Origin: Tardiphaga sp.
GTDB lineage: Bacteria; Pseudomonadota; Alphaproteobacteria; Rhizobiales; Xanthobacteraceae
DNA: 6,177 bases
NCBI GenBank assembly: GCA_014377915.1
Contig: JACMOT010000023.1
Coordinates: forward strand, 1 to 6,177
Reading direction: 5' to 3'
Part shown: positions 1-6,089 of the stretch, piece after piece
Layout of the letters: the number at the start of each line of letters is the position of its first letter
Numbering within the stretch: the stretch's first letter is position 1
Made by a program: the position numbers and the translations under genes
The notes under the pieces: generated by a model
Database searches by the model: none
What the model saw: only the letters and a program-made list of their open reading frames with translations
Told to the model about the DNA's origin: nothing

Positions 1-324
1 TTCAGCCGGAGCCAGCCGCTCGGCGCATTGGTTGAGCAGGCGTTCCGACAGGCAGGGACGCCGCGCCGGGTAGCGATCGAGGTCAACCAGTCTTCAGTTG
101 CCTGCGCCCTGGCACGGGCAGGGGCAGGGGTCGCGGTCATCGACCCGTTTTGGCTGATCGAAGCGCGTGAAAACGGCGTCGTCTGCCTGAAATTCGCACC
201 GGGTACTGCGGTGACCGCGCAGGTTCTCGTTTCGCGCGGCGCGCCGCTGTCTCGTCCGGCGCGGTTGTTCCTGGCGACCATGCGCCGTACGATCAAGTCC
301 CTTCAGGTCCAGGGATTGCTCTAG
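1..324 (+). CDS. LysR-type transcriptional regulator, C-terminal fragment (5' end outside window)
   Basis: The frame is open from base 1 to the TAG at 322-324 and gives 107 residues, so the start and the N-terminal helix-turn-helix lie upstream of the window. The visible part reads as the second half of a LysR substrate-binding domain. It has the run ACALARAGAGVAVIDPF, typical of the strand-turn 'V..G.GVA..P/D' stretch before the last subdomain, and ends with 'PLSRPARLFLATMRRTIKSL', the usual 'plS..a..F...l' closing helix. Family members bind DNA as tetramers and respond to a small-molecule effector in this domain. The effector cannot be told from this fragment. It points toward the same strand as the downstream operon but is separated from it by over 1.5 kb and an oppositely oriented gene, so there is no operon link. 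The family call is fairly sure; the role is unknown. Confidence 0.82.
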   Translation, partial: FSRSQPLGALVEQAFRQAGTPRRVAIEVNQSSVACALARAGAGVAVIDPFWLIEARENGVVCLKFAPGTAVTAQVLVSRGAPLSRPARLFLATMRRTIKSLQVQGLL

Positions 325-445
325 CTTGGATGCGTTGAAAGCCGACGTCACTGGCGGAATGGAGCCGGTGCAATAAGCCGTCGGCGCCGCCCATCCGCTC
401 GATAGCTTCACGCCGTTTGAAAACGCAACGCACTTCATGAATTCT

Positions 446-513
446 GAATCGCTAATATTAAACCTTGAATCGCTTGGGTTGATTTCTGCAACGCAGGTAT
501 CGTGTTTTGAATC
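446..513 (+). repeat. Three spaced TGAATC direct repeats
   Basis: TGAATCGCT occurs at 446-454 and again at 467-475, exactly 21 bases apart. The shorter core TGAATC recurs at 508-513, 41 bases after the second copy. Spacings near two and four helical turns would put the copies on one face of the DNA, as for a protein-binding array. The copies are short and lie in an AT-rich patch, so chance is a real alternative. Confidence 0.3.
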
Positions 514-609
514 AAATGTTTCGAAGCGTGAAGTCTGGTTTGCGCTTGCCTTGCGATGCCGAACCCGCAGAAGCGCGAACTTCCAGATCTTCCGGAAAGA
601 TTGTGGCTC

Positions 610-625
610 AGATAATTAGTTATCT
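610..625. repeat. AT-rich inverted repeat AGATAA-TTAG-TTATCT
   Basis: A perfect 6-bp inverted repeat with a 4-base centre, followed on the + strand by three more T residues (626-628). It could be a weak hairpin serving the upstream + strand, but the stem holds a single G:C pair per arm and sits almost 300 bases past the end of the LysR fragment. An AT-rich operator is equally possible. Confidence 0.3.
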
Positions 626-659
626 TTTGATGTCAGACGCTTCTGTTTGAGACGCGTGA

Positions 660-676
660 CACGGCTTCGTGCCGTG
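660..676. repeat. Hairpin CACGGC-TTCGT-GCCGTG
   Basis: A perfect 6-bp GC-rich inverted repeat with a 5-base loop, lying between the convergent gene ends. It is a plausible RNA hairpin in transcripts from either strand. No T run follows on the + strand, so it is recorded as a dyad rather than called a terminator. Confidence 0.35.
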
Positions 677-848
677 AAGAGCTGAAAAACGGCTTGACGA
701 CACGGCTGCAACTGCAATTCCCGTACTTGAAGCTGCGGCCAGCCAGGTTCGATCGATTGAAATCACAAAGGCCGTGTACTTGTGCTCGTCGACATTCCGG
801 TTTTTCAAAGCTATGAAAGTTTCCTGCTGACGATGCGGTGGCCTTTTA

Positions 849-1754
849 TCAGGAGATCAGCTCGCTCATCATCGTGGTCTTCAGCATTTCCGTGAGCACG
901 CTGGCGATGGCGCTGCTGCCACGCTGGTGGCCGATGAGGATAAGGGTTTGTGCGTCGTGCGACAGCTCGCGCACCGGAACATAGACCAGCCGCCCGGCGC
1001 GCCGTTCGAATTCGATGTCAAAGGGCGTCAGAAAGGTGATTCCATTGTCGAGGATCGCGGCATGCCGCATGATCTCGATGGCGTTGGTCTCGATCACCGG
1101 CTGTGGGTCGAGGGACAGCTTGGCGAAGGCGCTATCGAGATAGGGCCGGATTGCGCTGCTGCGATCGGCGATCACGAGCGGGTAATCGATGCAGTCGCTG
1201 AGCCGGATGCTGGCTCGCTTCGCCAGCGGATGATCCGGCGCCATCACGGCGCCAAGATGACCGTTGGTGCGGGCCAGGATTTACAGGTTATTGTCCTTGG
1301 CAAAATCAAAACCGATGCCAAGATCGGCTTCCCCGCTGGCGACGGCGGTCTGGATCGCTTCGCCGGTGGCGAGCAGGGTTAGCACCAATTTGACGCGCGG
1401 GTTAGCGGTGCGGAACTGCTTCACCGTACCGGGCACCAGATTCGACGCCAGCCCGCTCATCATCGCCAGCGTGATCTCGCCGCGGCGAAGCCCTTTCAAC
1501 TCCTCGATCTTGGCCTGCGCCCGGCTCAGTTCCTTCAAGGTCTGGCGGATATGTCCGATCAGAATTTCTCCCGCCGCCGTGAGGATCAGCTTGCGCGGCA
1601 GGCGCTGGAAGATCGGCGTGCCGAGCTGGGTTTCCAGCGCCAGGATCTGCCTGCTGATCGCCGATGCGGCGACGTTCAGGTGGCTGGCGGCCTGGCGGAT
1701 CGATCCCGTACGAGCGACCTCATCGACGTAAGTGAGCAGCCTGGAATGCAACAT
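849..1754 (-). pseudogene. LysR-type transcriptional regulator interrupted by in-frame TAA at codon 158
   Basis: Read from ATG 1754-1752 to the TGA at 851-849, the frame gives a normal LysR length (300 sense codons plus one internal stop). Residues about 3-62 form the winged helix-turn-helix: 'ARTGSIRQAASHLNVAASAISRQI' around residues 14-37, then LE, LG, LF-like 'IFQR' and 'LTAAGE'. The substrate-binding domain begins near residue 90. Translation reaches DLGIGFDFAKDNNL and then meets TAA at 1283-1281. The same frame resumes with ILARTNGHLGAVMAPDHPLAKR and continues as good LysR sequence to the end, so this is a nonsense change, not a frameshift. CAA (Gln) to TAA is the simplest single step. 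A 157-residue product would keep the DNA-binding domain but lose most effector sensing. The gene is divergent from the catabolic operon, the usual place for its activator. Alternatives are a sequencing error, read-through, or re-initiation at GTG 1247 or ATG 1244. Confidence 0.88.
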
Positions 1755-1802
1755 GGTCTGGGGATGCCCGGAAAATGAGTGCCGTCACGGACGATGGATT
1801 CA

Positions 1803-1821
1803 TGTTGCCCAAAAGGCAACA
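1803..1821. promoter_or_regulatory. Putative LysR-type regulator box TGTTGCC-N5-GGCAACA
   Basis: A perfect 7-bp inverted repeat around the 5-base centre CAAAA. It includes the LTTR signature T-N11-A (T1806 and A1818, inside a dyad). It lies between the divergent LysR gene (start 1754) and the operon. Its centre at 1812 would be near -66 if transcription starts about 1878, as the -35 at 1843-1848 suggests, which is the classic recognition-site position for these activators. The same core recurs at 6090-6106. The regulator is assumed, not shown, to be the broken LysR next door. Confidence 0.6.
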
Positions 1822-1832
1822 CGGGCGGCGAA

Positions 1833-1846
1833 TCAAAGCGCTTTGA
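1833..1846. promoter_or_regulatory. Perfect 14-bp palindrome overlapping the -35 (putative operator)
   Basis: TCAAAGCGCTTTGA is its own reverse complement. Its central AAAGCGCTTT resembles the CG-centred operators of LacI-family repressors, although no LacI gene is in the window. It overlaps the TTGACA hexamer at 1843-1848, so a bound protein would block RNA polymerase. It differs in sequence from the TTGCC dyad 12 bases upstream and so probably serves a different protein. Confidence 0.45.
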
Positions 1847-1871
1847 CATGGGCGTTTGTCATTTCCCAATC
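1843..1871 (+). promoter_or_regulatory. Candidate sigma-70-type promoter of the operon
   Basis: TTGACA at 1843-1848 is a perfect -35 consensus. At 16-17 bases spacing there is no good TATAAT; CCCAAT/CCAATC around 1865-1871 is the best available. A strong -35 with a poor -10 below an LTTR box fits an activator-dependent promoter, but the hexamer could also be partly a by-product of the overlapping palindrome. Confidence 0.35.
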
Positions 1872-1880
1872 GCGAACAGC

Positions 1881-1916
1881 AAGGGAGCCCGCATGAGCCA
1901 GCCAGTATGGTCTTGA
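1881..1916 (+). promoter_or_regulatory. Strong ribosome binding site leading into a 7-codon overlapping ORF
   Basis: AAGGGAG at 1881-1887 sits 5 bases before ATG 1893-1895, an ideal arrangement. That ATG reads MSQPVWS and stops at TGA 1914-1916, in a different frame from the creatininase gene, whose first ATG (1907) lies inside this mini-frame and has only a weak GAG (1895-1897) upstream. Either this is a coupled leader peptide, or an indel has detached the true start from the gene. Confidence 0.5.
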
Positions 1917-2725
1917 AATCGCACTGGTGGTGGGACCTGACCACGGCCGACTTCGCCGCGCTGGATGCCGAGCGCATCGTCGCGATCCTGCCGGTCGGCG
2001 CAATCGAGCAGCACGGTCCACACCTGCCGGTCAGGGTCGATGCCGCGATCAATGCCGGCATTCTGGAGCGCGCTGTGGCGCTGATGCCGGCCGATTGCCC
2101 GGCGCTGGTGCTGCCGATGTTGCCGGTTGGTAAATCCAACGAGCATCTGGCGTTTCCCGGAACGCTGACGCTGTCGCACGAAACCCTTGCCCGGGTCTGG
2201 ACCGAGATCGGGGAAAGCGTGTACCGCGCCGGCATCCGCAAGATCCTGTTGTTCAATTCGCATGGCGGCCAGCCGCAGATCTGCGACATCGTCTGCCGCG
2301 AGTTGCGGGTCAGGTTCGGCATGCTGGCCGTGACGGGGATGTGGTCGCGGATGATGGACATGGCGGCGATCTACCCGGTCGAGGAAATTCGCCACGGCAT
2401 TCATGGCGGTCAGGCCGAGACCAGCGTCATGCTGCATCTTCATCCCGAACTGGTCGAGATGGACCGGGCTGAAAACTTCGTGCCGCTCTCGGTTGCCGTT
2501 TACGAGGAAAACGAAGTGCTGCGTCCGCATGGCCCCGCGGGCTTCGGCTGGGCTGCGCAGGATCTCCACCCCAAGGGGGCCTGCGGCGACGCCAGCCGGG
2601 CGACCGCCGAGTTGGGCGCGCTGACGGTGGAGCGCGCCGCCGAACGGCTCTTACGGCTGATCGACGAAATCAGCCGCTATCCGCTGACTCGCCTTGCTAC
2701 CGACACCGCCTATAGCAAGGCCTAA
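1907..2725 (+). CDS. Creatininase-family metal-dependent amidohydrolase
   Basis: The family hydrolyses cyclic or linear amide bonds with a two-metal (Zn/Mn) centre; members include creatininase, a formamidopyrimidine-nucleotide deformylase and the mycofactocin peptidase MftE. From ATG 1907 the product is 272 residues, near the family norm. Visible motifs are the N-terminal metal site LPVGAIEQHGPHLPVRVD with E34, H36 and D45 (the same numbers as the Pseudomonas creatininase ligands), 'FNSHGGQ' with H119, and 'HGGQAETSVML' with E171. Creatininase itself has Glu two residues after the H120 equivalent (NGHYEN), whereas this protein has Gly, as do many non-creatininase members, so creatinine is not the likely substrate. 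It is first in the operon, 15 bases before the cupin gene. The start is uncertain: a well-spaced ribosome binding site points to ATG 1893 in another frame, and an in-frame TTG at 1856 exists. Family call sure, substrate unknown. Confidence 0.9.
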   Translation: MVLKSHWWWDLTTADFAALDAERIVAILPVGAIEQHGPHLPVRVDAAINAGILERAVALMPADCPALVLPMLPVGKSNEHLAFPGTLTLSHETLARVWTEIGESVYRAGIRKILLFNSHGGQPQICDIVCRELRVRFGMLAVTGMWSRMMDMAAIYPVEEIRHGIHGGQAETSVMLHLHPELVEMDRAENFVPLSVAVYEENEVLRPHGPAGFGWAAQDLHPKGACGDASRATAELGALTVERAAERLLRLIDEISRYPLTRLATDTAYSKA

Positions 2726-2740
2726 CCAGGGAAATTCGTG

Positions 2741-3160
2741 ATGGCTTTCAGCGTTGCCGATATCTCGCAGGCCAAGGCATTCCGGATCGCGCCGGGGGAT
2801 ACCAATTACTTCGTCATGCTGTTCGACAAGGACACCGACAGCATCGACAACATTTTTGTCATCGAGATCTTCAAGGCGGGCGGTGCCACCCCGCCGAACG
2901 AGCACGCCGCGGCTCATGAATTTTTTCATGTGCTGCATGGCGTGGGGGTCGCCCGTTGCGACGGCAAGACGCTGCCGATCAAGAAGGGCGATTCACTGCT
3001 GCTGCATCCCGGCTCCGAACATGTGATCGAGAACACCGGTGCCGACAAGCTGTACACGCTGACGGTGATGACACCCAACGAAGGTTTTGCCGAGTTGATC
3101 CGCGGCGGCGAACGCGTCGAGCTCGATGCCGACGACATCCGCGTGCTACGGGGCGGATAG
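2741..3160 (+). CDS. Small single-domain cupin protein
   Basis: A 139-residue beta-barrel cupin. ATG 2741 is chosen over the GTG just before it because AGGGAA (2728-2733) lies 7 bases upstream. Cupin motif 1, G(X)5HXH(X)4E(X)6G, fits residues G47-G67 with exact spacing, except that the first metal histidine is Asn53; H55 and E60 are kept. Motif 2, G(X)5PXG(X)2H(X)3N, fits G83-N98 with H94 and N98 present, but the usual proline is His89. The barrel and three of the four classical metal ligands remain, so metal binding is likely but altered. Single-domain cupins include isomerases, dioxygenases and ligand-binding proteins, and the exact reaction cannot be read here. The gene sits between two hydrolase genes in one transcript, which argues for a step in, or sensing of, the same pathway. 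No signal peptide or membrane segment is seen, so it is cytoplasmic. Confidence 0.85.
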   Translation: MAFSVADISQAKAFRIAPGDTNYFVMLFDKDTDSIDNIFVIEIFKAGGATPPNEHAAAHEFFHVLHGVGVARCDGKTLPIKKGDSLLLHPGSEHVIENTGADKLYTLTVMTPNEGFAELIRGGERVELDADDIRVLRGG

Positions 3161-3163
3161 CCG

Positions 3164-3994
3164 ATGACCGACATGCTCGCCTGCGAGACGCCGGACCCGG
3201 TCTTGATCCCGCTCGGATCGAGCGCGCGCAACAGCTGGTCGGTCTCATCGTCACACGCCAATCTGGTTCGCTCATCAGTGCCGCCGCGTGCGGCAAGCGT
3301 GCAGGCCCAGGATAAGATTGTCACGATTGATCTCGCGCGCACCGCGATCATCGTCGTCGACATGCAGAATGATTTCTGCCACCCGCGGGGCTGGCTGGGG
3401 CATATCGGTGTCGACGTCACCCCTCTGCGCCTGCCTATCCCGTCGCTGCGGCGGATACTACCGGCGCTCCGCGCGGTCGACGTACCGGTGGTGTGGTTGA
3501 ACTGGGGTAATCGTCCCGACCTGCTCAATCTCAGCCCCGCCTTGCTGCATGTCTACAAGCCAACCGGCGAAGGCGTCGGCCTCGGCGATCCACTGCCGGG
3601 CTCCGGCGCTTGGGTGCTGGAGCGAGAAAGCTGGTCGGCAGCGATCGTCGACGAACTTTCTCCAGAGCCGGCTGACATCCTTGTGTCCAAATACAGGATG
3701 TCCGGTTTCCAGGACACCGAGCTCGACAGCATCCTGCGCAATCTTGGTATCACTACGCTGTTGTTCGCTGGCGTCAATGCCGATCAATGCGTGCTTTGCA
3801 CGCTGCAGGATGCCAACTTCCGCGGCTATGACTGCCTGCTGGTCAGCGACTGCACGGCGACGACTTCGCCTGACTATTGCATGGAGGCAACGCTGTACAA
3901 TGTGCAGCAGTGTTTCGGCTTCGTGACGCAGTCCTCCGCTGTGCTGGCGGCGGTCGAGGGCAACAAGCCATATGAACTCGGGGGGACACGATGA
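3164..3994 (+). CDS. Isochorismatase-family cysteine hydrolase (probable ureido/carbamoyl amidase)
   Basis: A 276-residue alpha/beta hydrolase of the isochorismatase superfamily with its complete catalytic triad: D66 in IIVVDMQNDF, K176 in VSKYRMSGF and C209 in 'GVNADQCV', which carries the usual loop before the nucleophile. The presence of Cys indicates an amidase-type hydrolase rather than the vinyl-ether-cleaving isochorismatases. The stretch 'NWGNRPDL...GVGLGDPLPGSGAWVL' recalls the biuret hydrolase, triuret hydrolase and RutB branch, which attack carbamoyl or ureido nitrogen; that substrate class is an inference. Residues 1-50 precede the domain and are Ser-rich and unlike it; GTG 3281 or 3299 are shorter alternative starts. 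ATG 3164 is preferred because it lies 3 bases after the cupin stop. The 3' end overlaps the next gene by 4 bases (ATGA), implying coupled translation. Confidence 0.9.
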   Translation: MTDMLACETPDPVLIPLGSSARNSWSVSSSHANLVRSSVPPRAASVQAQDKIVTIDLARTAIIVVDMQNDFCHPRGWLGHIGVDVTPLRLPIPSLRRILPALRAVDVPVVWLNWGNRPDLLNLSPALLHVYKPTGEGVGLGDPLPGSGAWVLERESWSAAIVDELSPEPADILVSKYRMSGFQDTELDSILRNLGITTLLFAGVNADQCVLCTLQDANFRGYDCLLVSDCTATTSPDYCMEATLYNVQQCFGFVTQSSAVLAAVEGNKPYELGGTR

Positions 3995-5346
3995 CCGAAC
4001 TCGCGCCGCATGCGCTCGAGGCGCTGATTGTTGACTGGGGCGATGTGCCGACGGTCACCGACATCAAGGTGGTGCGGCGGCGGTCGCGCGATTTCTTCTG
4101 GTACAGCCCGATCCTCAACGAGCAGCTTAGCGGCAAGTCGGCCGAGGTTTTGGTGATACCCCGGGACGAGGTGGACGTGGTCAGGGTGGCCGCGGCCTGC
4201 GCTCGCCATCGCGTGCCGCTGACGGTGCGCGCCGGTGGTACAGGCAATTACGGACAGGCAGTTCTATTGGCAGGTGGCGTGCCGCTCGACATCACCGAAA
4301 TCTCGGCGATCGGATGGGGCAAACCCGGTGTAATTCGGGTCGGCGTCGGCGCCAAAATGAATGCCATCGCTGCCGAGTTGCAAGGCAGCGGCTGGGAATT
4401 GCGGATGCACCCCTCCACCAAGCGCACCGCGACCATCGGCGGTTTCGTCGCCGGTGGCTCCGGCGGCATCGGCTCGGTCAATTACGGCGGGCTGCGCGAG
4501 CCTGGCAATATCCTGGCGGCGCGCGTCGTGACCATGGAGGAAACGCCGCGCATCATCGAACTGCGCGGCGACGCGGCGCAGAAGGTCAATCGCGCCTATG
4601 GCACCACCGGGATCATCACCGCGCTGGAGATGCCGCTGGCGCCGGCCTGGCGTTGGATCGATGTGGTTGTGGTGTTCGACAGTTTCATGGAAGCGGTAGA
4701 GTTCGGTTACGAGGCGGCGCTCGCCGATGGCATCGTCAAGAAGCTGCTGTCGCCGGTGACCTGGCCGCTGCCGTCTTATTTCGGCGCGTTGAAGACGTAT
4801 TGCCCGGACGGCAAGAGCATCCTGATGGCAATGATCGCCGAACCTTCGCTGGAAAGCTTCAAGAACCTGCTCGGCAGCCGTGGCGAGATCACGCTGGAGA
4901 CGGCGACGGACGACAGTCCAGGCCAGGTACCACTTTACGAATACACCTGGAATCATACGACGCTTCAGGTGTTGAAGGCCGATCGCAGCGTGACCTATCT
5001 GCAGTGCCTCTATCCGCACGACCGTCTGTTACAGAAGGTTGACGACATGCGCCAGATGTTTCCCGACGAGGTGCTGCAGCATCTCGAATTCATCCGGTTC
5101 AACGGTCATGTGACCTGCAGCGGCTTGCCGGTCGTGCGCTTCACGGACGCCGCGCGGCTCAATGAGATCATCCGGCGGCATGAGGAAAGCGAGGTCTCTA
5201 TCGCCAATCCCCATGTCTATACAGTGGAGGATGGCAGCCGCTACAAGCGTGTTGATGCGGATCAGCTCGGCTTCAAGCATGAGATAGACCCTTACGGCCT
5301 GCTCAACCCCGGCAAGATGCGCAGCTTCGTGGGACGGAGCCGCTGA
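3991..5346 (+). CDS. FAD-binding oxidoreductase, GlcD/FAD_binding_4 (PCMH) type
   Basis: A 451-residue flavoenzyme of the vanillyl-alcohol-oxidase/PCMH fold. Residues about 50-215 form the FAD domain: 'VRAGGTGNYGQAV' (79-91) is the pyrophosphate loop, 'HPSTKRTATIGGFVAGGSGGIG' (140-161) the second FAD contact, and 'YGTTGIITALEMPL' (203-216) the closing strand. The C-terminus ends with 'DPYGLLNPGKM' (433-443), the conserved tail of this family. The pyrophosphate loop has no His where covalent members attach FAD, so the flavin is probably non-covalent. Relatives oxidise 2-hydroxy acids (glycolate, D-lactate) or similar alcohols and amines, passing electrons to oxygen, quinone or a partner protein. 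There is no Fe-S domain or GlcE/GlcF partner here. GGGGGGA (3980-3985) precedes ATG 3991, which overlaps the upstream stop. The following gene starts on the base after this stop. Substrate unknown. Confidence 0.9.
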   Translation: MTELAPHALEALIVDWGDVPTVTDIKVVRRRSRDFFWYSPILNEQLSGKSAEVLVIPRDEVDVVRVAAACARHRVPLTVRAGGTGNYGQAVLLAGGVPLDITEISAIGWGKPGVIRVGVGAKMNAIAAELQGSGWELRMHPSTKRTATIGGFVAGGSGGIGSVNYGGLREPGNILAARVVTMEETPRIIELRGDAAQKVNRAYGTTGIITALEMPLAPAWRWIDVVVVFDSFMEAVEFGYEAALADGIVKKLLSPVTWPLPSYFGALKTYCPDGKSILMAMIAEPSLESFKNLLGSRGEITLETATDDSPGQVPLYEYTWNHTTLQVLKADRSVTYLQCLYPHDRLLQKVDDMRQMFPDEVLQHLEFIRFNGHVTCSGLPVVRFTDAARLNEIIRRHEESEVSIANPHVYTVEDGSRYKRVDADQLGFKHEIDPYGLLNPGKMRSFVGRSR

Positions 5347-5931
5347 ATGCGCGTGCTCTATGTCTACTGCCATCCGCTGGAAGGCAGTTTTCACGCCGCG
5401 ATCCGCCACGAGGCGCTGGGCGGATTGCGGCAGGCGGGCCACGCGGTCGATCTGCTCGATCTGTACGCAGAGGGTTTCGATCCCGTGCTCAGTGCCGGGC
5501 AGCGGCGCGACTATCATGATCCCGCGAAAAATCGCGCTAACAATCAGGCCCATGTCGACCGCTTGATGGCGGCTGAGGCTCTGATTGTGCAGTTTCCGAC
5601 CTGGTCGTTCGGACCACCGGCGATGCTGAAGGGATGGTTTGACCATCTGTTCGGGCCGGGGATCGCCATGGATTTGTCCGATCCCGGTCACGCCAAACCG
5701 TTACTGACTCATATCAGGCATATTCGTGGTATTGCCAGCTATGGCCGCCCGCGCTGGCAGGCGATCGGCATGGCGGACCCGCCGCGCAAGATCATCAAGC
5801 GCTATCTGCCATGGTTCACCGGAGGGCGAGCCAAAGTGCGCTATCATGCGATCTATCACATGAACACCGCGACACTTGACCGGCGCTGCCGGTTCATCAC
5901 CGCCGTGCGGCGGGAAATGGCACGGCTTTGA
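5347..5931 (+). CDS. Flavodoxin-fold NAD(P)H:quinone oxidoreductase family protein
   Basis: A 194-residue cytoplasmic flavoprotein of the KefF/MdaB/NQO1-like branch. 'MRVLYVYCHPLEGSFHAAI' (1-19) is the N-terminal strand and phosphate-binding loop of the flavin. 'LIVQFPTWSFGPPAMLKGWFDHLFGPGIA' (79-107) is the diagnostic central motif, with W86, G89-P90-P91 and K95-G96-W97-F98-D99. 'IASYGRPRW' (129-137) corresponds to the later flavin/substrate loop. Such enzymes transfer two electrons from NAD(P)H to quinones or nitro/azo compounds through bound FAD or FMN. ATG 5347 directly follows the TGA of the oxidoreductase gene, with GGGACGGAG (5331-5339) as ribosome binding site inside that gene, so the two are almost surely co-translated. 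It may reduce a quinone-like intermediate or protect against redox stress from the pathway. Family call sure, physiological acceptor unknown. Confidence 0.9.
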   Translation: MRVLYVYCHPLEGSFHAAIRHEALGGLRQAGHAVDLLDLYAEGFDPVLSAGQRRDYHDPAKNRANNQAHVDRLMAAEALIVQFPTWSFGPPAMLKGWFDHLFGPGIAMDLSDPGHAKPLLTHIRHIRGIASYGRPRWQAIGMADPPRKIIKRYLPWFTGGRAKVRYHAIYHMNTATLDRRCRFITAVRREMARL

Positions 5932-6024
5932 TACTCTCCCGCAATCAAGCGAGGCAGGCAGGATTTTCCGTCACCCCTTCGCCGCGGCAATTGCTTGGAG
6001 TCGGTCTGTGGAAAGATCGATGGG

Positions 6025-6044
6025 TTTGCTTCGGCTCAAGCAAA
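6025..6044. repeat. Inverted repeat TTTGCTT-N6-AAGCAAA
   Basis: A perfect 7-bp inverted repeat with a 6-base loop CGGCTC, 94 bases past the end of the operon. It could be a transcript hairpin or a protein-binding dyad. Its even-numbered spacing does not give T-N11-A, so it is not a standard LTTR box. Confidence 0.45.
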
Positions 6045-6089
6045 GGTCGAGCGAACCGGGCGCGTCTCGCAGCTTGCCAAGCCGAGGTT

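Larger units (their letters stand above)
325..848. other. Intergenic stretch with AT-rich patch, no convincing gene
   Basis: These 524 bases lie between the ends of two convergent LysR-type genes. Short open frames exist (437-619 on +, 620-808 on -) but neither resembles a known family nor shows the third-position G/C bias of the real genes. Positions 441-520 are only about 36% G+C by my count, far below the neighbouring genes. The stretch contains TGAATC repeats (446-513), an AT-rich dyad (610-625) and a GC-rich hairpin (660-676). Because the flanking genes converge here, terminators would be expected, but no classical strong stem followed by a long T run was seen. Confidence 0.6.

Noticed and set aside
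437..619. 60-codon open frame on + in the gap between the LysR genes
   Set aside because: No family resemblance, AT-rich without the codon bias of the real genes, and no clear ribosome binding site.
620..808. 62-codon open frame on - in the same gap
   Set aside because: No recognisable motif and no supporting start signal; likely chance.
849..1247. Separate gene encoding a 132-residue protein on -
   Set aside because: It is in the same frame as the LysR N-terminal part and completes that family's domain, so it is the 3' half of the interrupted gene, not an independent one.
1856..1906. TTG 1856 as start of the creatininase gene (17 extra residues)
   Set aside because: No ribosome binding site, overlaps the candidate promoter spacer, and the added residues do not resemble the family; ATG 1907 gives ligand numbering equal to characterised creatininase.
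1720..2361. 213-codon open frame on - over the promoter and creatininase gene
   Set aside because: Antisense to the metal-site motifs of the creatininase gene and shows no family features.
2915..2930. Perfect inverted repeat CATGAA-TTTT-TTCATG with a T6 run
   Set aside because: It lies inside cupin motif 1 and is explained by the codons for H-E-F-F-H; no need for a regulatory role.
2926..3528. 200-codon open frame on - across the cupin and hydrolase genes
   Set aside because: Lies antisense to two genes with clear family motifs; it is a by-product of GC-rich coding DNA.
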